Source of the DNA: Pseudophaeobacter sp.
GTDB taxonomy: Bacteria > Pseudomonadota > Alphaproteobacteria > Rhodobacterales > Rhodobacteraceae
Length of the DNA stretch: 64,000 nt
Direction of reading: 5' to 3'
NCBI GenBank assembly: GCA_027019165.1
Contig: JALUXC010000010.1
Coordinates: forward strand, 148,035 to 212,034
Shown: positions 25,579 to 32,777 of the stretch, one piece after another
How the letters are laid out: each line of letters opens with the position of its first letter
How positions within the stretch are numbered: position 1 is the stretch's first letter
The notes under the pieces: model-generated
The model's input: the letters and a program-made list of their open reading frames with translations, nothing else
What the model was told of the DNA's origin: nothing
Database searches by the model: none
Position numbers and translations under genes: made by a program

Positions 25579-26264
25579 TTCTTCAGAGCTTCTTTCAGGG
25601 AAACCGGCCCGGATGGGCTGTCGCGCAGATCCAGTTGCATGAGAAGGTCAAGAAGGTGCCCCTTCATGATCTCTTCGGCTCCATCCGCATCTGCGTCGCG
25701 AAAGGCGTTCACCAGCCCCATATGTGAAGCTTTATCAGACAAGGCGCTCCGACGGCGCCAATAGAGTGCGATGATCAACGCCGAACGGGCGACCAGCTGC
25801 CCCAACAAGGTTTCGATCAACGTGTGATCGGCAATCCGGGCGATCTGCACATGGAAATCGCCCGAAAGCCTTAAAGCCTCACCAACCTCTTCCCGGTCCA
25901 GCGCGTCCTGCTCTGCTTGCATATGCGCTTCGAGAAAGGCGACATCCTGCGCCGTGGCGCGCAACGCCGCCGCCCGCGCCATGGCGGGCTCGATCAAAGA
26001 CCGCGCTTCAAACACCTCGCGTGCTTCCTTGAGGGTGGGCTTGGCAACGAAGGCCCCCTTGTTGCGCAAAATGGTGACCAGTCCTTTGTGTTGCAGCGAA
26101 TGCAAGGCTTGGCGGACAATGGTGCGGCTGACCTGAAAGACATCTCCAACCTCGTCTTCGCGTAGTTTCGCGCCCGGTTGCAGACGATGGGCGTGAATAG
26201 CTTCTGTCAATTGAACGGCGATCTCTTCTGCCGTTGCTGTTTTGGGTTTCAGAATCACCGACAT
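25575..26264 (-). CDS. GntR-family regulator with FCD domain
   Basis: 229 residues, chosen from the ATG at 26264 with a perfect AAAGGAGGTG site 6 nt upstream. Residues 15-80 are a winged helix (LQPGAKLREDEVGDVFQVSRTIVRQALHSLQHKGLVTILRNKGAFVA), and the rest is an all-helical FCD ligand domain (RSLIEPAMARAAALRA, FHVQIARIADHTLIETLLGQL). FCD regulators sense organic acids or amino acids. It is divergent from the ABC transporter genes, and the shared 222 bp hold a GTATAC palindrome. It probably represses both transcription units in the absence of substrate. Confidence 0.9.
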   Translation of the reverse strand: MSVILKPKTATAEEIAVQLTEAIHAHRLQPGAKLREDEVGDVFQVSRTIVRQALHSLQHKGLVTILRNKGAFVAKPTLKEAREVFEARSLIEPAMARAAALRATAQDVAFLEAHMQAEQDALDREEVGEALRLSGDFHVQIARIADHTLIETLLGQLVARSALIIALYWRRRSALSDKASHMGLVNAFRDADADGAEEIMKGHLLDLLMQLDLRDSPSGPVSLKEALKK

Positions 26265-26333
26265 GTGACACCTCCTTTCCGACATGTGCATGCAGAGCGA
26301 CCTGCGCACAAGGCGCGCACGATGTTGGGCCAT

Positions 26334-26345
26334 ATCGTATACAAT
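26334..26345. promoter_or_regulatory. Candidate GntR operator
   Basis: ATCGTATACAAT, near-palindromic around GTATAC, lies in the divergent gntR-ABC intergenic region, 70 bp from the regulator and about 140 bp from the transporter ATG. Regulators of this class often bind TNGTATACNA-like sites. Assignment is by position and pattern only. Confidence 0.4.
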
Positions 26346-26486
26346 CTGAGCCTATTTTTTACACAAACTTGATCCAAGCCGACAAAGTTCAAGCATCCTG
26401 CTGCCGCGCACAGAGGCAATAACCTGAAACCTCTTGTTCCAGCGCAAGCGAACGGCGCAGCGTCAGAGAACAAACACGGAGGTGTC

Positions 26487-27470
26487 ATGCGCCAAGAACT
26501 GGACCTTGAACTTGTCAGCCTGACAAAGCGGTATGGAGCGACGGTTGCTGTTGATGCGATCAGCTACCACTTCCAGGCGGGCACCTATGCCTGTTTGCTG
26601 GGGCCATCGGGGTGCGGAAAATCATCGACCCTGCGGATGATCGCGGGGCATGAAACTGTCTCGGATGGGTCAATAACGCTGGGCGGTCGGGATATCTCAG
26701 GCCTGCCACCTGCCAAACGTGGCACCGCCATGATGTTCCAAAACTACGCGCTGTTTCCACATCTGACGGTGCGCGACAACGTCGCTTTCAGTCTCAGGAT
26801 GCAAGGCGTCGATACAGCCACGCGCCATGCGCGGGCAGATGAGATGCTTGAACTGGTGGATATGAATGCGCTGGCAGATCGTCTTCCGGCCCAGCTTTCT
26901 GGCGGCCAGCAGCAGCGCGCGGCGCTTGCGCGGGCCCTGATCACGAAGCCGGATGTGCTTTTGCTGGACGAACCACTGTCCGCGCTGGACCCGTTCCTGC
27001 GCATTCGCATGCGCGCAGAGTTGAAAAAACTGCAACGTGAGTTGGGGATCACATTCGTCCACGTCACCCACGGCCAGGACGAGGCTTTGGCGCTGGCCGA
27101 TGAAATTGTGGTCATGAACAATGCGATCATCGAACAAGCGGGCAAGACCCGTGCGGTCTTCGATGCACCACAAACGGCGTTTGTCGCCCGTTTTCTGGGG
27201 TCTCATAACGTTGTGTCGATGCCGGGGGGACTGATCGCCATCAGGTCGGACGCTCTGGAGATCAAACCGACCGCAGAGGCCAAGCTGCCGGGCACCATTA
27301 CCAACATCGAATACCAAGGCACCCATGTGGCACTGACGGCCACCGTTCCCGGCGATCAGGAGGTGACAGCGCTACTGTCTGACAAAGATTTCTTCGGCAG
27401 CCCGAAGGATTTGGGAGAGGCTATCGGCCTCGACTGGAAAGCCGAGGCGGAACACGCCCTGGTCGGATAA
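26487..27470 (+). CDS. ABC transporter ATP-binding protein, PotA-like
   Basis: 327 residues. Walker A GPSGCGKSST near residue 37, signature LSGGQQQRAALARAL near 140, Walker B VLLLDEPLSALD, switch His in FVHVTHGQDEALALAD. A C-terminal TOBE-like part (TITNIEYQGTHVALTATVPGDQEV) is short. This is the spermidine/putrescine/Fe3+-type importer ATPase. CGGAGGTG precedes the ATG. It is the first gene of a four-gene transport unit followed by a racemase. The length is slightly below PotA (about 370), because the regulatory tail is short. Substrate is not readable from the ATPase. Confidence 0.92.
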   Translation: MRQELDLELVSLTKRYGATVAVDAISYHFQAGTYACLLGPSGCGKSSTLRMIAGHETVSDGSITLGGRDISGLPPAKRGTAMMFQNYALFPHLTVRDNVAFSLRMQGVDTATRHARADEMLELVDMNALADRLPAQLSGGQQQRAALARALITKPDVLLLDEPLSALDPFLRIRMRAELKKLQRELGITFVHVTHGQDEALALADEIVVMNNAIIEQAGKTRAVFDAPQTAFVARFLGSHNVVSMPGGLIAIRSDALEIKPTAEAKLPGTITNIEYQGTHVALTATVPGDQEVTALLSDKDFFGSPKDLGEAIGLDWKAEAEHALVG

Positions 27471-27496
27471 AAAATGTTCAACAGAGAGGACCAAAC

Positions 27497-28771
27497 ATGA
27501 CGACAATCTCGAAAGTACGCTATTCGCGTCGCTCGATTCTCAAGACGGGTGGCGCGGCGGTGGCGGCCGCCGCGCTTCCGGCTCCTATGGTATGGGGACA
27601 AGAGACGAAAAACATCACCTTGCGCCAGTTCGGGACCGGGGTCTCCAATCTCAATGACGTGGCCATGAAGGTCAAGGAGGACCTTGGCTTCACGCTTGAG
27701 ATGACAGCGCTCGACAGCGACAGCGTGACCCAACGCGCGGCCACCCAGCCCGACAGTTTCGACATTGCCGATATCGAATACTGGATCTGCAAAAAGGTCT
27801 GGCCCACCGGCAACCTGCAAGCGATGGATACCTCCAAGATTGCCAATTACGACAAGATCGTTGGCATCTTCCGCAACGGCAAGCTGACGCCGGAAAGTAC
27901 GATCGCACAAGGCACGGCACCCCATACGGTCGGTTTTGTCGAAGGCCCGGGCGGTCGTGACTTCGTGGACAATGAATCCGGCTGGATGACGCTGATCCCG
28001 ACGATCTACAACGCTGACACGCTGGGCATTCGTCCCGACCTGATAGGGCGTCCCATCAAAAACTGGCACGAGCTTCTGAACCCAGAGTTCAAGGGCAAGG
28101 CGTCGATCCTCGACATCTCCTCCATCGGCATCATGGACATGGCCATGGTGGTGGAATCGATGGGCGAATACACCTACCCCGACAAGGGCAACATGACCCG
28201 CGAAGAGATCGACCTGACCATCGGTATCTTTACCGAGGCCAAGAAGAACGGCCAGTTCCGCGCCTTCTGGAAATCCTTCGACGAGAGCGTCAACCTGATG
28301 GCTTCGGGCGAGGTGGTGATCCAGTCCATGTGGTCGCCCGCCATCACCGCCGTGAAATCGCAAGGCATTCCCTGCGTGTATCAGCCCCTGGAAGAAGGCT
28401 ATCGCAGCTGGGGCGGTGGCATCGGCCTGTCCTCGTCGCTTTCCGGCATGGAACTGGACGCGGCCTATGAGTACATCAACTGGTACCTCTCGGGCTGGGT
28501 TGGCGGCTATCTGATGCGTCAGGGCTACTATTCTGCCGTGCCGGAGACCTCCAAGAACTTCATGAGCGAAAACGAGTGGGGCTACTGGTTCGAAGGTAAG
28601 GAAGCCACCGACATCATCACCTCACCGACCGGCGACACCTTGGCCCAGGCCGGTGAGGTCCGCGATGGTGGATCGTTCGAAGAACGTATGGGCGCCGTGG
28701 CCTGCTGGAACGCCGTCATGGACGAGAACCAGTACATGGTCCGCAAGTGGAACGAGTTCATCGCGGCCTAA
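27497..28771 (+). CDS. Tat-exported solute-binding protein, PotD-like
   Basis: 424 residues. The N-terminus RYSRRSILKTGGAAVAAAALPAPMVWGQ has a twin-arginine motif and a signal peptidase site near residue 36. The mature protein is an extracellular solute-binding protein of the polyamine/iron (family 1/6/8) class: GWMTLIPTIYNADTLGIRPD, SFDESVNLMASGEVVIQSMW and the Trp-rich end. It captures the substrate in the periplasm and passes it to the two permeases downstream. The GAGAGGA ribosome site is clear. Substrate unknown; the racemase and GntR neighbours suggest an amino-acid or hydantoin-like compound. Confidence 0.9.
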   Translation: MTTISKVRYSRRSILKTGGAAVAAAALPAPMVWGQETKNITLRQFGTGVSNLNDVAMKVKEDLGFTLEMTALDSDSVTQRAATQPDSFDIADIEYWICKKVWPTGNLQAMDTSKIANYDKIVGIFRNGKLTPESTIAQGTAPHTVGFVEGPGGRDFVDNESGWMTLIPTIYNADTLGIRPDLIGRPIKNWHELLNPEFKGKASILDISSIGIMDMAMVVESMGEYTYPDKGNMTREEIDLTIGIFTEAKKNGQFRAFWKSFDESVNLMASGEVVIQSMWSPAITAVKSQGIPCVYQPLEEGYRSWGGGIGLSSSLSGMELDAAYEYINWYLSGWVGGYLMRQGYYSAVPETSKNFMSENEWGYWFEGKEATDIITSPTGDTLAQAGEVRDGGSFEERMGAVACWNAVMDENQYMVRKWNEFIAA

Positions 28772-28780
28772 GCGATGCAC

Positions 28781-28804
28781 GCCGGAGGGCTTTGGTCCTC
28801 CGGC
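28781..28804 (+). promoter_or_regulatory. Intra-operon stem-loop after the binding-protein gene
   Basis: GCCGGAGG and CCTCCGGC form a perfect 8-bp stem with an 8-nt loop, 9 bp after the binding-protein stop and 31 bp before the permease start. There is no T-tract. Such stems protect the upstream mRNA and raise binding-protein output over permease, as known for other importers. Confidence 0.6.
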
Positions 28805-28835
28805 ACTCCAACCTTCAAAAGAACGCAGGGGCAGT

Positions 28836-29687
28836 GTGAAAAACAACTCAGTCATTGGATGGCTCTTAGCCGCGCCGCTTACATTGGTTTTGTCCATCTT
28901 TCTGGTGGCACCGATCATCATGATCGCGGTCGTCAGCTTTTGGGGGGCGACGGAATGGTCGATTTACCCGGCATTTCTGTTCGACAATTATGAATTCCTG
29001 CTGACCTCCGATGTCACCTATCGGGTCTTTTTCAACACGTTCAAATACGCACTGATCACTTGGGGTTTCACTTTACTGATCGGGTTCACGGTCGCCTATT
29101 ACCTGGCCTTCCATATCCGCAGCCTGACCTGGCAGATCGCCCTGTTCCTGCTCTGCACAATCCCGTTTCTGACCTCGAACATCATTCGCATGATTTCCTG
29201 GATCCCATGCCTCGGGCGCAATGGCATTGCGAACTCCACGCTGATCTCGATGGGGGTCATTGATGAGCCGCTTGAATGGCTTCTGTTCAGCGACTTCAGT
29301 GTGATCCTTGCCTTCGTGCATCTCTACACGCTGTTCATGGTGGTCCCGATCTTCAACACGATGATGCGCATCGACAAATCCCTGATCGAAGCGGCGACGG
29401 ATGCAGGCGCCACCGGTTGGCAAACGCTGTGGCATGTCATCGTGCCCCTGACCAAACCCGGCATCATGATCGGCACAATCTTCGTGGTGGCCCTTGTGAT
29501 GGGCGATTTCATCACGGTGCGTTTCATGTCCGGTAGCCAGTCCGCCAACATGGGGCGGCTCATCCAGAACGACATTGCACTGCTGCAATACCCGTCCGCC
29601 TCTGCCACCGCCGTGATCCTGCTTGTAACGGTCCTGCTCTTGATCGGAACGCTTTTGCGCTTCGTCGACATCCGCAAGGAGCTCTGA
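28836..29687 (+). CDS. ABC transporter permease, PotB-like
   Basis: 283 residues from a GTG start (VKNNSVIGWLLAAPLTL); the GTG is preceded by AGGGG, and upstream in-frame ATG codons lie inside the previous gene. Six hydrophobic helices and the cytoplasmic EAA loop (DKSLIEAATDAGATGWQTLWHVIVPLTKPGI) mark a binding-protein-dependent permease. It pairs with the next gene as heterodimer. The substrate-facing residues do not reveal the ligand. Confidence 0.9.
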   Translation: MKNNSVIGWLLAAPLTLVLSIFLVAPIIMIAVVSFWGATEWSIYPAFLFDNYEFLLTSDVTYRVFFNTFKYALITWGFTLLIGFTVAYYLAFHIRSLTWQIALFLLCTIPFLTSNIIRMISWIPCLGRNGIANSTLISMGVIDEPLEWLLFSDFSVILAFVHLYTLFMVVPIFNTMMRIDKSLIEAATDAGATGWQTLWHVIVPLTKPGIMIGTIFVVALVMGDFITVRFMSGSQSANMGRLIQNDIALLQYPSASATAVILLVTVLLLIGTLLRFVDIRKEL

Positions 29688-29689
29688 AA

Positions 29690-30529
29690 ATGGAGCCGCG
29701 TCCCAAGTCCTTTTACTTTCTCAGCGCCTTTTTCGTGCTTTTCCTGATCTTTCTCTACGGTCCAACCCTGACCATCGGCATCCTGTCCTTCCAAGGCCCC
29801 GGCGGCGGCCTGACCTTCCCCATGAGGGGCGTCTCCCTGCATTGGTTCCGGGATCTTTTTGAACAGCAGGCCGTGGGTGATATCTGGGGCTCATTCCGAC
29901 GCTCTTTCGTTTTGGGCCTCATGGTGATGGTCACAACAGTCGTGGTGTCGGTCATGGGTGGGCTGGCGTTTCGCAAGCGCTTCGCAGGCTCCACGGTCCT
30001 ATTTTATCTGATCATCACCTCACTCGTGATCCCCTCGATCCTAATCTCGCTCGGTGTGGGGCTGATCTGGTCGCAATCCGGCCTGCCGGTTCATTGGTCC
30101 AGCTCAGGCTTTGGGGCACAGCTGACATGGACCCTGCCCTTTGGCCTGCTGATCATGTTCGCCGTCTTCAACCGCTTTGACCGCTCCTATGAGGAAGCCG
30201 CCCGTGACCTGGGCGCAAGCCCATGGCAGGTCATCCGCCATGTCGTGCTGCCCATCATTGCGCCCTCTTTGATCGGCGTCGCCCTCTTTGGTTTCACCCT
30301 CAGCTATGACGAATTCGCCCGAACCCTGCTAACCGCTGGAAGCCATAACACGCTGCCGCTCGAGATTTTCGGCATGACAACCAATGTGACCACACCAGTC
30401 CTCTTCGCCCTTGGCACGCTGACAACGGTGTTTTCACTGCTGGTGATCGGCGTATTCCTGCTTGTCGCTTGGGTCATGAACCGCCGTCGAGCGCGTCACG
30501 GGTCCGACGCGGGCCGAGGCATGGTCTGA
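29690..30529 (+). CDS. ABC transporter permease, PotC-like
   Basis: 279 residues, ATG 2 bp after the upstream stop. Six helices and the EAA loop YEEAARDLGASPWQVIRHVVLPIIAPSL are clear, the usual second permease of the polyamine-type importer. Its stop overlaps the racemase start by one base (TGATG), so translation is coupled through the cluster. The C-terminus is basic (NRRRARHGSDAGRG). Fully intact. Confidence 0.9.
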   Translation: MEPRPKSFYFLSAFFVLFLIFLYGPTLTIGILSFQGPGGGLTFPMRGVSLHWFRDLFEQQAVGDIWGSFRRSFVLGLMVMVTTVVVSVMGGLAFRKRFAGSTVLFYLIITSLVIPSILISLGVGLIWSQSGLPVHWSSSGFGAQLTWTLPFGLLIMFAVFNRFDRSYEEAARDLGASPWQVIRHVVLPIIAPSLIGVALFGFTLSYDEFARTLLTAGSHNTLPLEIFGMTTNVTTPVLFALGTLTTVFSLLVIGVFLLVAWVMNRRRARHGSDAGRGMV

Positions 30530-31170
30530 TGGCGATTGTTATCATCAATCCCAACAGCACGGCCTCAATGACAGAGGCGATGCTGGCCCAAGCCCGCAGG
30601 GCGGCACCCAACCAGCGTTTCGAAGGTTGGACCTCACACAATGGGCCTGCCTCTATCCAAGGGGTCGAGGACGGAGAAGCAGCAACACCCCCCCTCCTTG
30701 AGCTTGTCGACAAAGCCTCAAGCTCGGGGGCGAATGGCATAATCATCGGTTGCTTTGACGACACCGGTCTCGACGAAGCAACCAAGCGTGCCGACTGTCC
30801 CGTCATCGGTATCGGCCAAGCCTCATATCACTACGCGGCCCTCAGGAACTGGCGGTTCAGTGTCGTAACAACCCTGTCTGTGTCTGTGCCGATTATCGAC
30901 GCCAACATCCGGCGCACGGGTCTGGGAGGATACCTGTCAAAGGTCCGCGCCTCGGAAGTGCCTGTTTTGGAGCTGGAGGCAGATCCCGAAAAGGCCTCTG
31001 AGATCATCAAGTCAGCGGCCCTGCAGGCCCAGAAGCTGGATAGCATCGCTGCCGTCGTTCTGGGATGTGCAGGCATGGTCGAGGTTTCTGACAAAGTCAA
31101 AACAGCACTTGCCATAGAAACCATCGATCCAGTCACCTGCGCCGCGCGCTGCTGGAACTGGCTCAATTGA
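30529..31170 (+). CDS. Asp/Glu/hydantoin racemase family protein
   Basis: 213 residues. INPNSTASMTEAML and IIIGCFDDTGLDEATK at the first active-site Cys, and VVLGCAGM at the second, are the paired cysteine motifs of the hydantoin racemase (HyuE) group of the Asp/Glu racemase superfamily. It inverts the configuration of a substrate such as a 5-substituted hydantoin or amino acid. It is the last gene of the transporter operon, coupled to the second permease. The cluster looks built to import and racemise one compound; the exact one is unknown. Confidence 0.85.
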   Translation: MAIVIINPNSTASMTEAMLAQARRAAPNQRFEGWTSHNGPASIQGVEDGEAATPPLLELVDKASSSGANGIIIGCFDDTGLDEATKRADCPVIGIGQASYHYAALRNWRFSVVTTLSVSVPIIDANIRRTGLGGYLSKVRASEVPVLELEADPEKASEIIKSAALQAQKLDSIAAVVLGCAGMVEVSDKVKTALAIETIDPVTCAARCWNWLN

Positions 31171-31469
31171 TGCGCATGTCCAATGGACAAAGTCAGGTCA
31201 TTTAGTACCGCTCCTGAATTTTGCAGCACCTGCAACTCTGGACTTAAAACCGCCTTGCGGCAATGCAGCAAAGAAGCGGAGTGCTACGCGTTTGGGATGT
31301 CAGCTTTCGGAAAGAGGGCCTGATCAGCTCGCGCTCGCCGCAAAAGTCCGGTCTCCGCCGCCTGTACCATACAACTGTATGTATTTTCGCGATTTCTCTT
31401 GCAACTTTCAATCACATTTGTTCTTGGTATGTTCCTACCTGTTGAACCCGTACTGAGTAAGGAGATTTT
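31171..31469. other. Intergenic stretch, no gene seen
   Basis: 299 bp between the racemase and the next small gene. It holds a short inverted repeat CATACA-AC-TGTATG (31368-31381) and probably the promoter of the gene at 31470, but I could not place -35/-10 boxes convincingly. No reading frame is worth calling. Confidence 0.4.
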
Positions 31470-31736
31470 ATGAGTGCAGATAGCAGAAACAGCAATACAG
31501 CCGACAAAGACCCCGGATTGAAGCGCCCGTTCATGCTGGCCTATACCGTCAAGCCGATTGATGATGGCAAGAATTCCGTTTGGAGCAAGATCGGTGCCGC
31601 CTGGGCACATAAGGATGGGGAAGGTTATGAGGTCCGCATGGACGCGCTGCCTGTCGATGGGCGTGTTGTCTTGCGAACGGTGAATGACCGCGATGCCGAG
31701 CAATCCGGCGAGGTTCTTGATCGCTCACCGCAATAG
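31470..31736 (+). CDS. Small hypothetical element protein
   Basis: An 88-residue soluble protein (MSADSRNSNTADKDPGLKRPF). A perfect AAGGAG sits 6 nt before the ATG. The first 25 residues are polar, then a compact beta-rich part (FMLAYTVKPIDDGKNSVWSKIGAAWAHKDGEGYEVRMDALPVDGRVVLRTVND). The W-x-K-I-G-A-A-W pattern with DG-turns resembles the small single-domain proteins that accompany ardA and parB on alphaproteobacterial plasmids. A terminator follows at 31768. Function not known. Confidence 0.72.
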   Translation: MSADSRNSNTADKDPGLKRPFMLAYTVKPIDDGKNSVWSKIGAAWAHKDGEGYEVRMDALPVDGRVVLRTVNDRDAEQSGEVLDRSPQ

Positions 31737-31767
31737 AATAGATAAGCCAGTTTACTGCGTGGGGAGA

Positions 31768-31797
31768 GGGCGATCCTGTTGGGTCGCCCTTATTCTT
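31768..31797 (+). terminator. Intrinsic terminator
   Basis: GGGCGATCC (31768-31776) pairs with GGGTCGCCC (31781-31789) across a TGTT loop, with one G-T pair, followed by TTATTCTTT. It closes the single-gene unit ending at 31736. Confidence 0.75.
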
Positions 31798-31881
31798 TGC
31801 GCACCTCGGCGCAGCCGATCAGGCTCTCGTACAAGCACCAAGCCCGCCCGCGCGGTCTTGGCCATTCGGCGTTCTTCTTTT

Positions 31882-32162
31882 GAAAAGCCAAATCGTTGGC
31901 TTTTCATCCCGCAAGCGGGAACAATCATCACTCCCTGGTGTGGTTTTGTGGCGGCTTTGCCGCCGCATTCGTGGTCTTTGTCGGGGAAGCCGAGAGGCGT
32001 TGCCTCTTCTCTCCCCGCAAGAAAAACAGATCGAAGAGATGCTTGCTTTGACGGTTTCCGGCACGCTGGAGCCTCCGCCAAAGACAGAGCATCTTTCGCC
32101 GATTTTTCTTGTCCCCTCCCATCTCCACTCTCGGCGAGGGCCAAGGGTTGCAAGCGCAACCC
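31882..32162 (+). promoter_or_regulatory. Chain of DNA hairpins upstream of ardA
   Basis: The 450 bp between 31737 and ardA carry no convincing gene but at least four perfect hairpins: GAAAAGCCAA-ATCG-TTGGCTTTTC (31882-31905), GGCGGC-TTT-GCCGCC (31950-31964), AGAGGC-GTT-GCCTCT (31993-32007) and GGGTTGC-AAGC-GCAACCC (32145-32162), plus a long imperfect one spanning 32035-32100. In conjugative plasmids, antirestriction genes are often read from folded single-stranded DNA (Frpo-type promoters) just after transfer, and this region fits that role or a single-strand origin. The role is inference. Confidence 0.5.
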
Positions 32163-32187
32163 CTGATCCAATTGAGAGGAGAACATC

Positions 32188-32694
32188 ATGACCATTCAAC
32201 TCCATGCCCAACCCTACGATATTTCTGCGGCGGGTTTCTATTTCGACAGCTACGAGGATTATGCCGACAAGGCTTTGAAAATGCGGAACGCTTACGGCGA
32301 TCCCGTCGAAGAATTCGAAATCCAGTTCATCGATGGCGATCAAATCGACTGCGATCTTGCCCGCGCCATCGGCCTCAATCAGGCCAATCTCAAACAGTAT
32401 TTCGATGCGGTGGAAGACTGGGACGACGACGACAAGACTCGCGTGATTTTAGCGGTGGGCGAATGTGGCTACACCTTCGAAGACAGCACCCAGCCGAGCG
32501 ACTTTGATCTGGACATCTATCCCTTCGACACGATGCGCGAATTTGCCGAGCATTTTGTCGAAGAAGGTCTTTTCGGCGACATCCCCGAACGCCTGCAATT
32601 CTACATCGATTATGACGCCATCGCCCGTGATCTGGGCATGGATTATGCCGAGGCTGAGGTCGCTGGCACCCGTTTGATTTACCGCTGCGCATGA
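32188..32694 (+). CDS. ardA: Antirestriction protein ArdA
   Basis: A 168-residue, very acidic protein that mimics bent DNA and blocks type I restriction enzymes, protecting incoming element DNA. Residues recall the ArdA fold throughout: a tyrosine-rich start (DISAAGFYFDSYEDYADKAL), EEFEIQFIDGDQIDCDLARAIG in the N-terminal domain and QFYIDYDAIARDLGMDYAEAEVAG near the end, which is the family's YIDYxAxxRDL signature. Length is typical (165-170). GAGGAG precedes the ATG. The hairpin chain upstream may drive early expression. It is 83 bp ahead of the parB-like gene, on the same strand. Confidence 0.9.
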   Translation: MTIQLHAQPYDISAAGFYFDSYEDYADKALKMRNAYGDPVEEFEIQFIDGDQIDCDLARAIGLNQANLKQYFDAVEDWDDDDKTRVILAVGECGYTFEDSTQPSDFDLDIYPFDTMREFAEHFVEEGLFGDIPERLQFYIDYDAIARDLGMDYAEAEVAGTRLIYRCA

Positions 32695-32777
32695 AGGGAA
32701 TGCAGCCCCAAGCCGTTCCGTGTGAGCGGTTTCAGGGTGCAATCCCGCATCGAGTTATCAGAAAAGGAAACATTCCC

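Noticed and set aside
31752-32195. Minus-strand open frame ahead of ardA
   Set aside because: It lies entirely in the hairpin region and shows no protein-like pattern or ribosome site.
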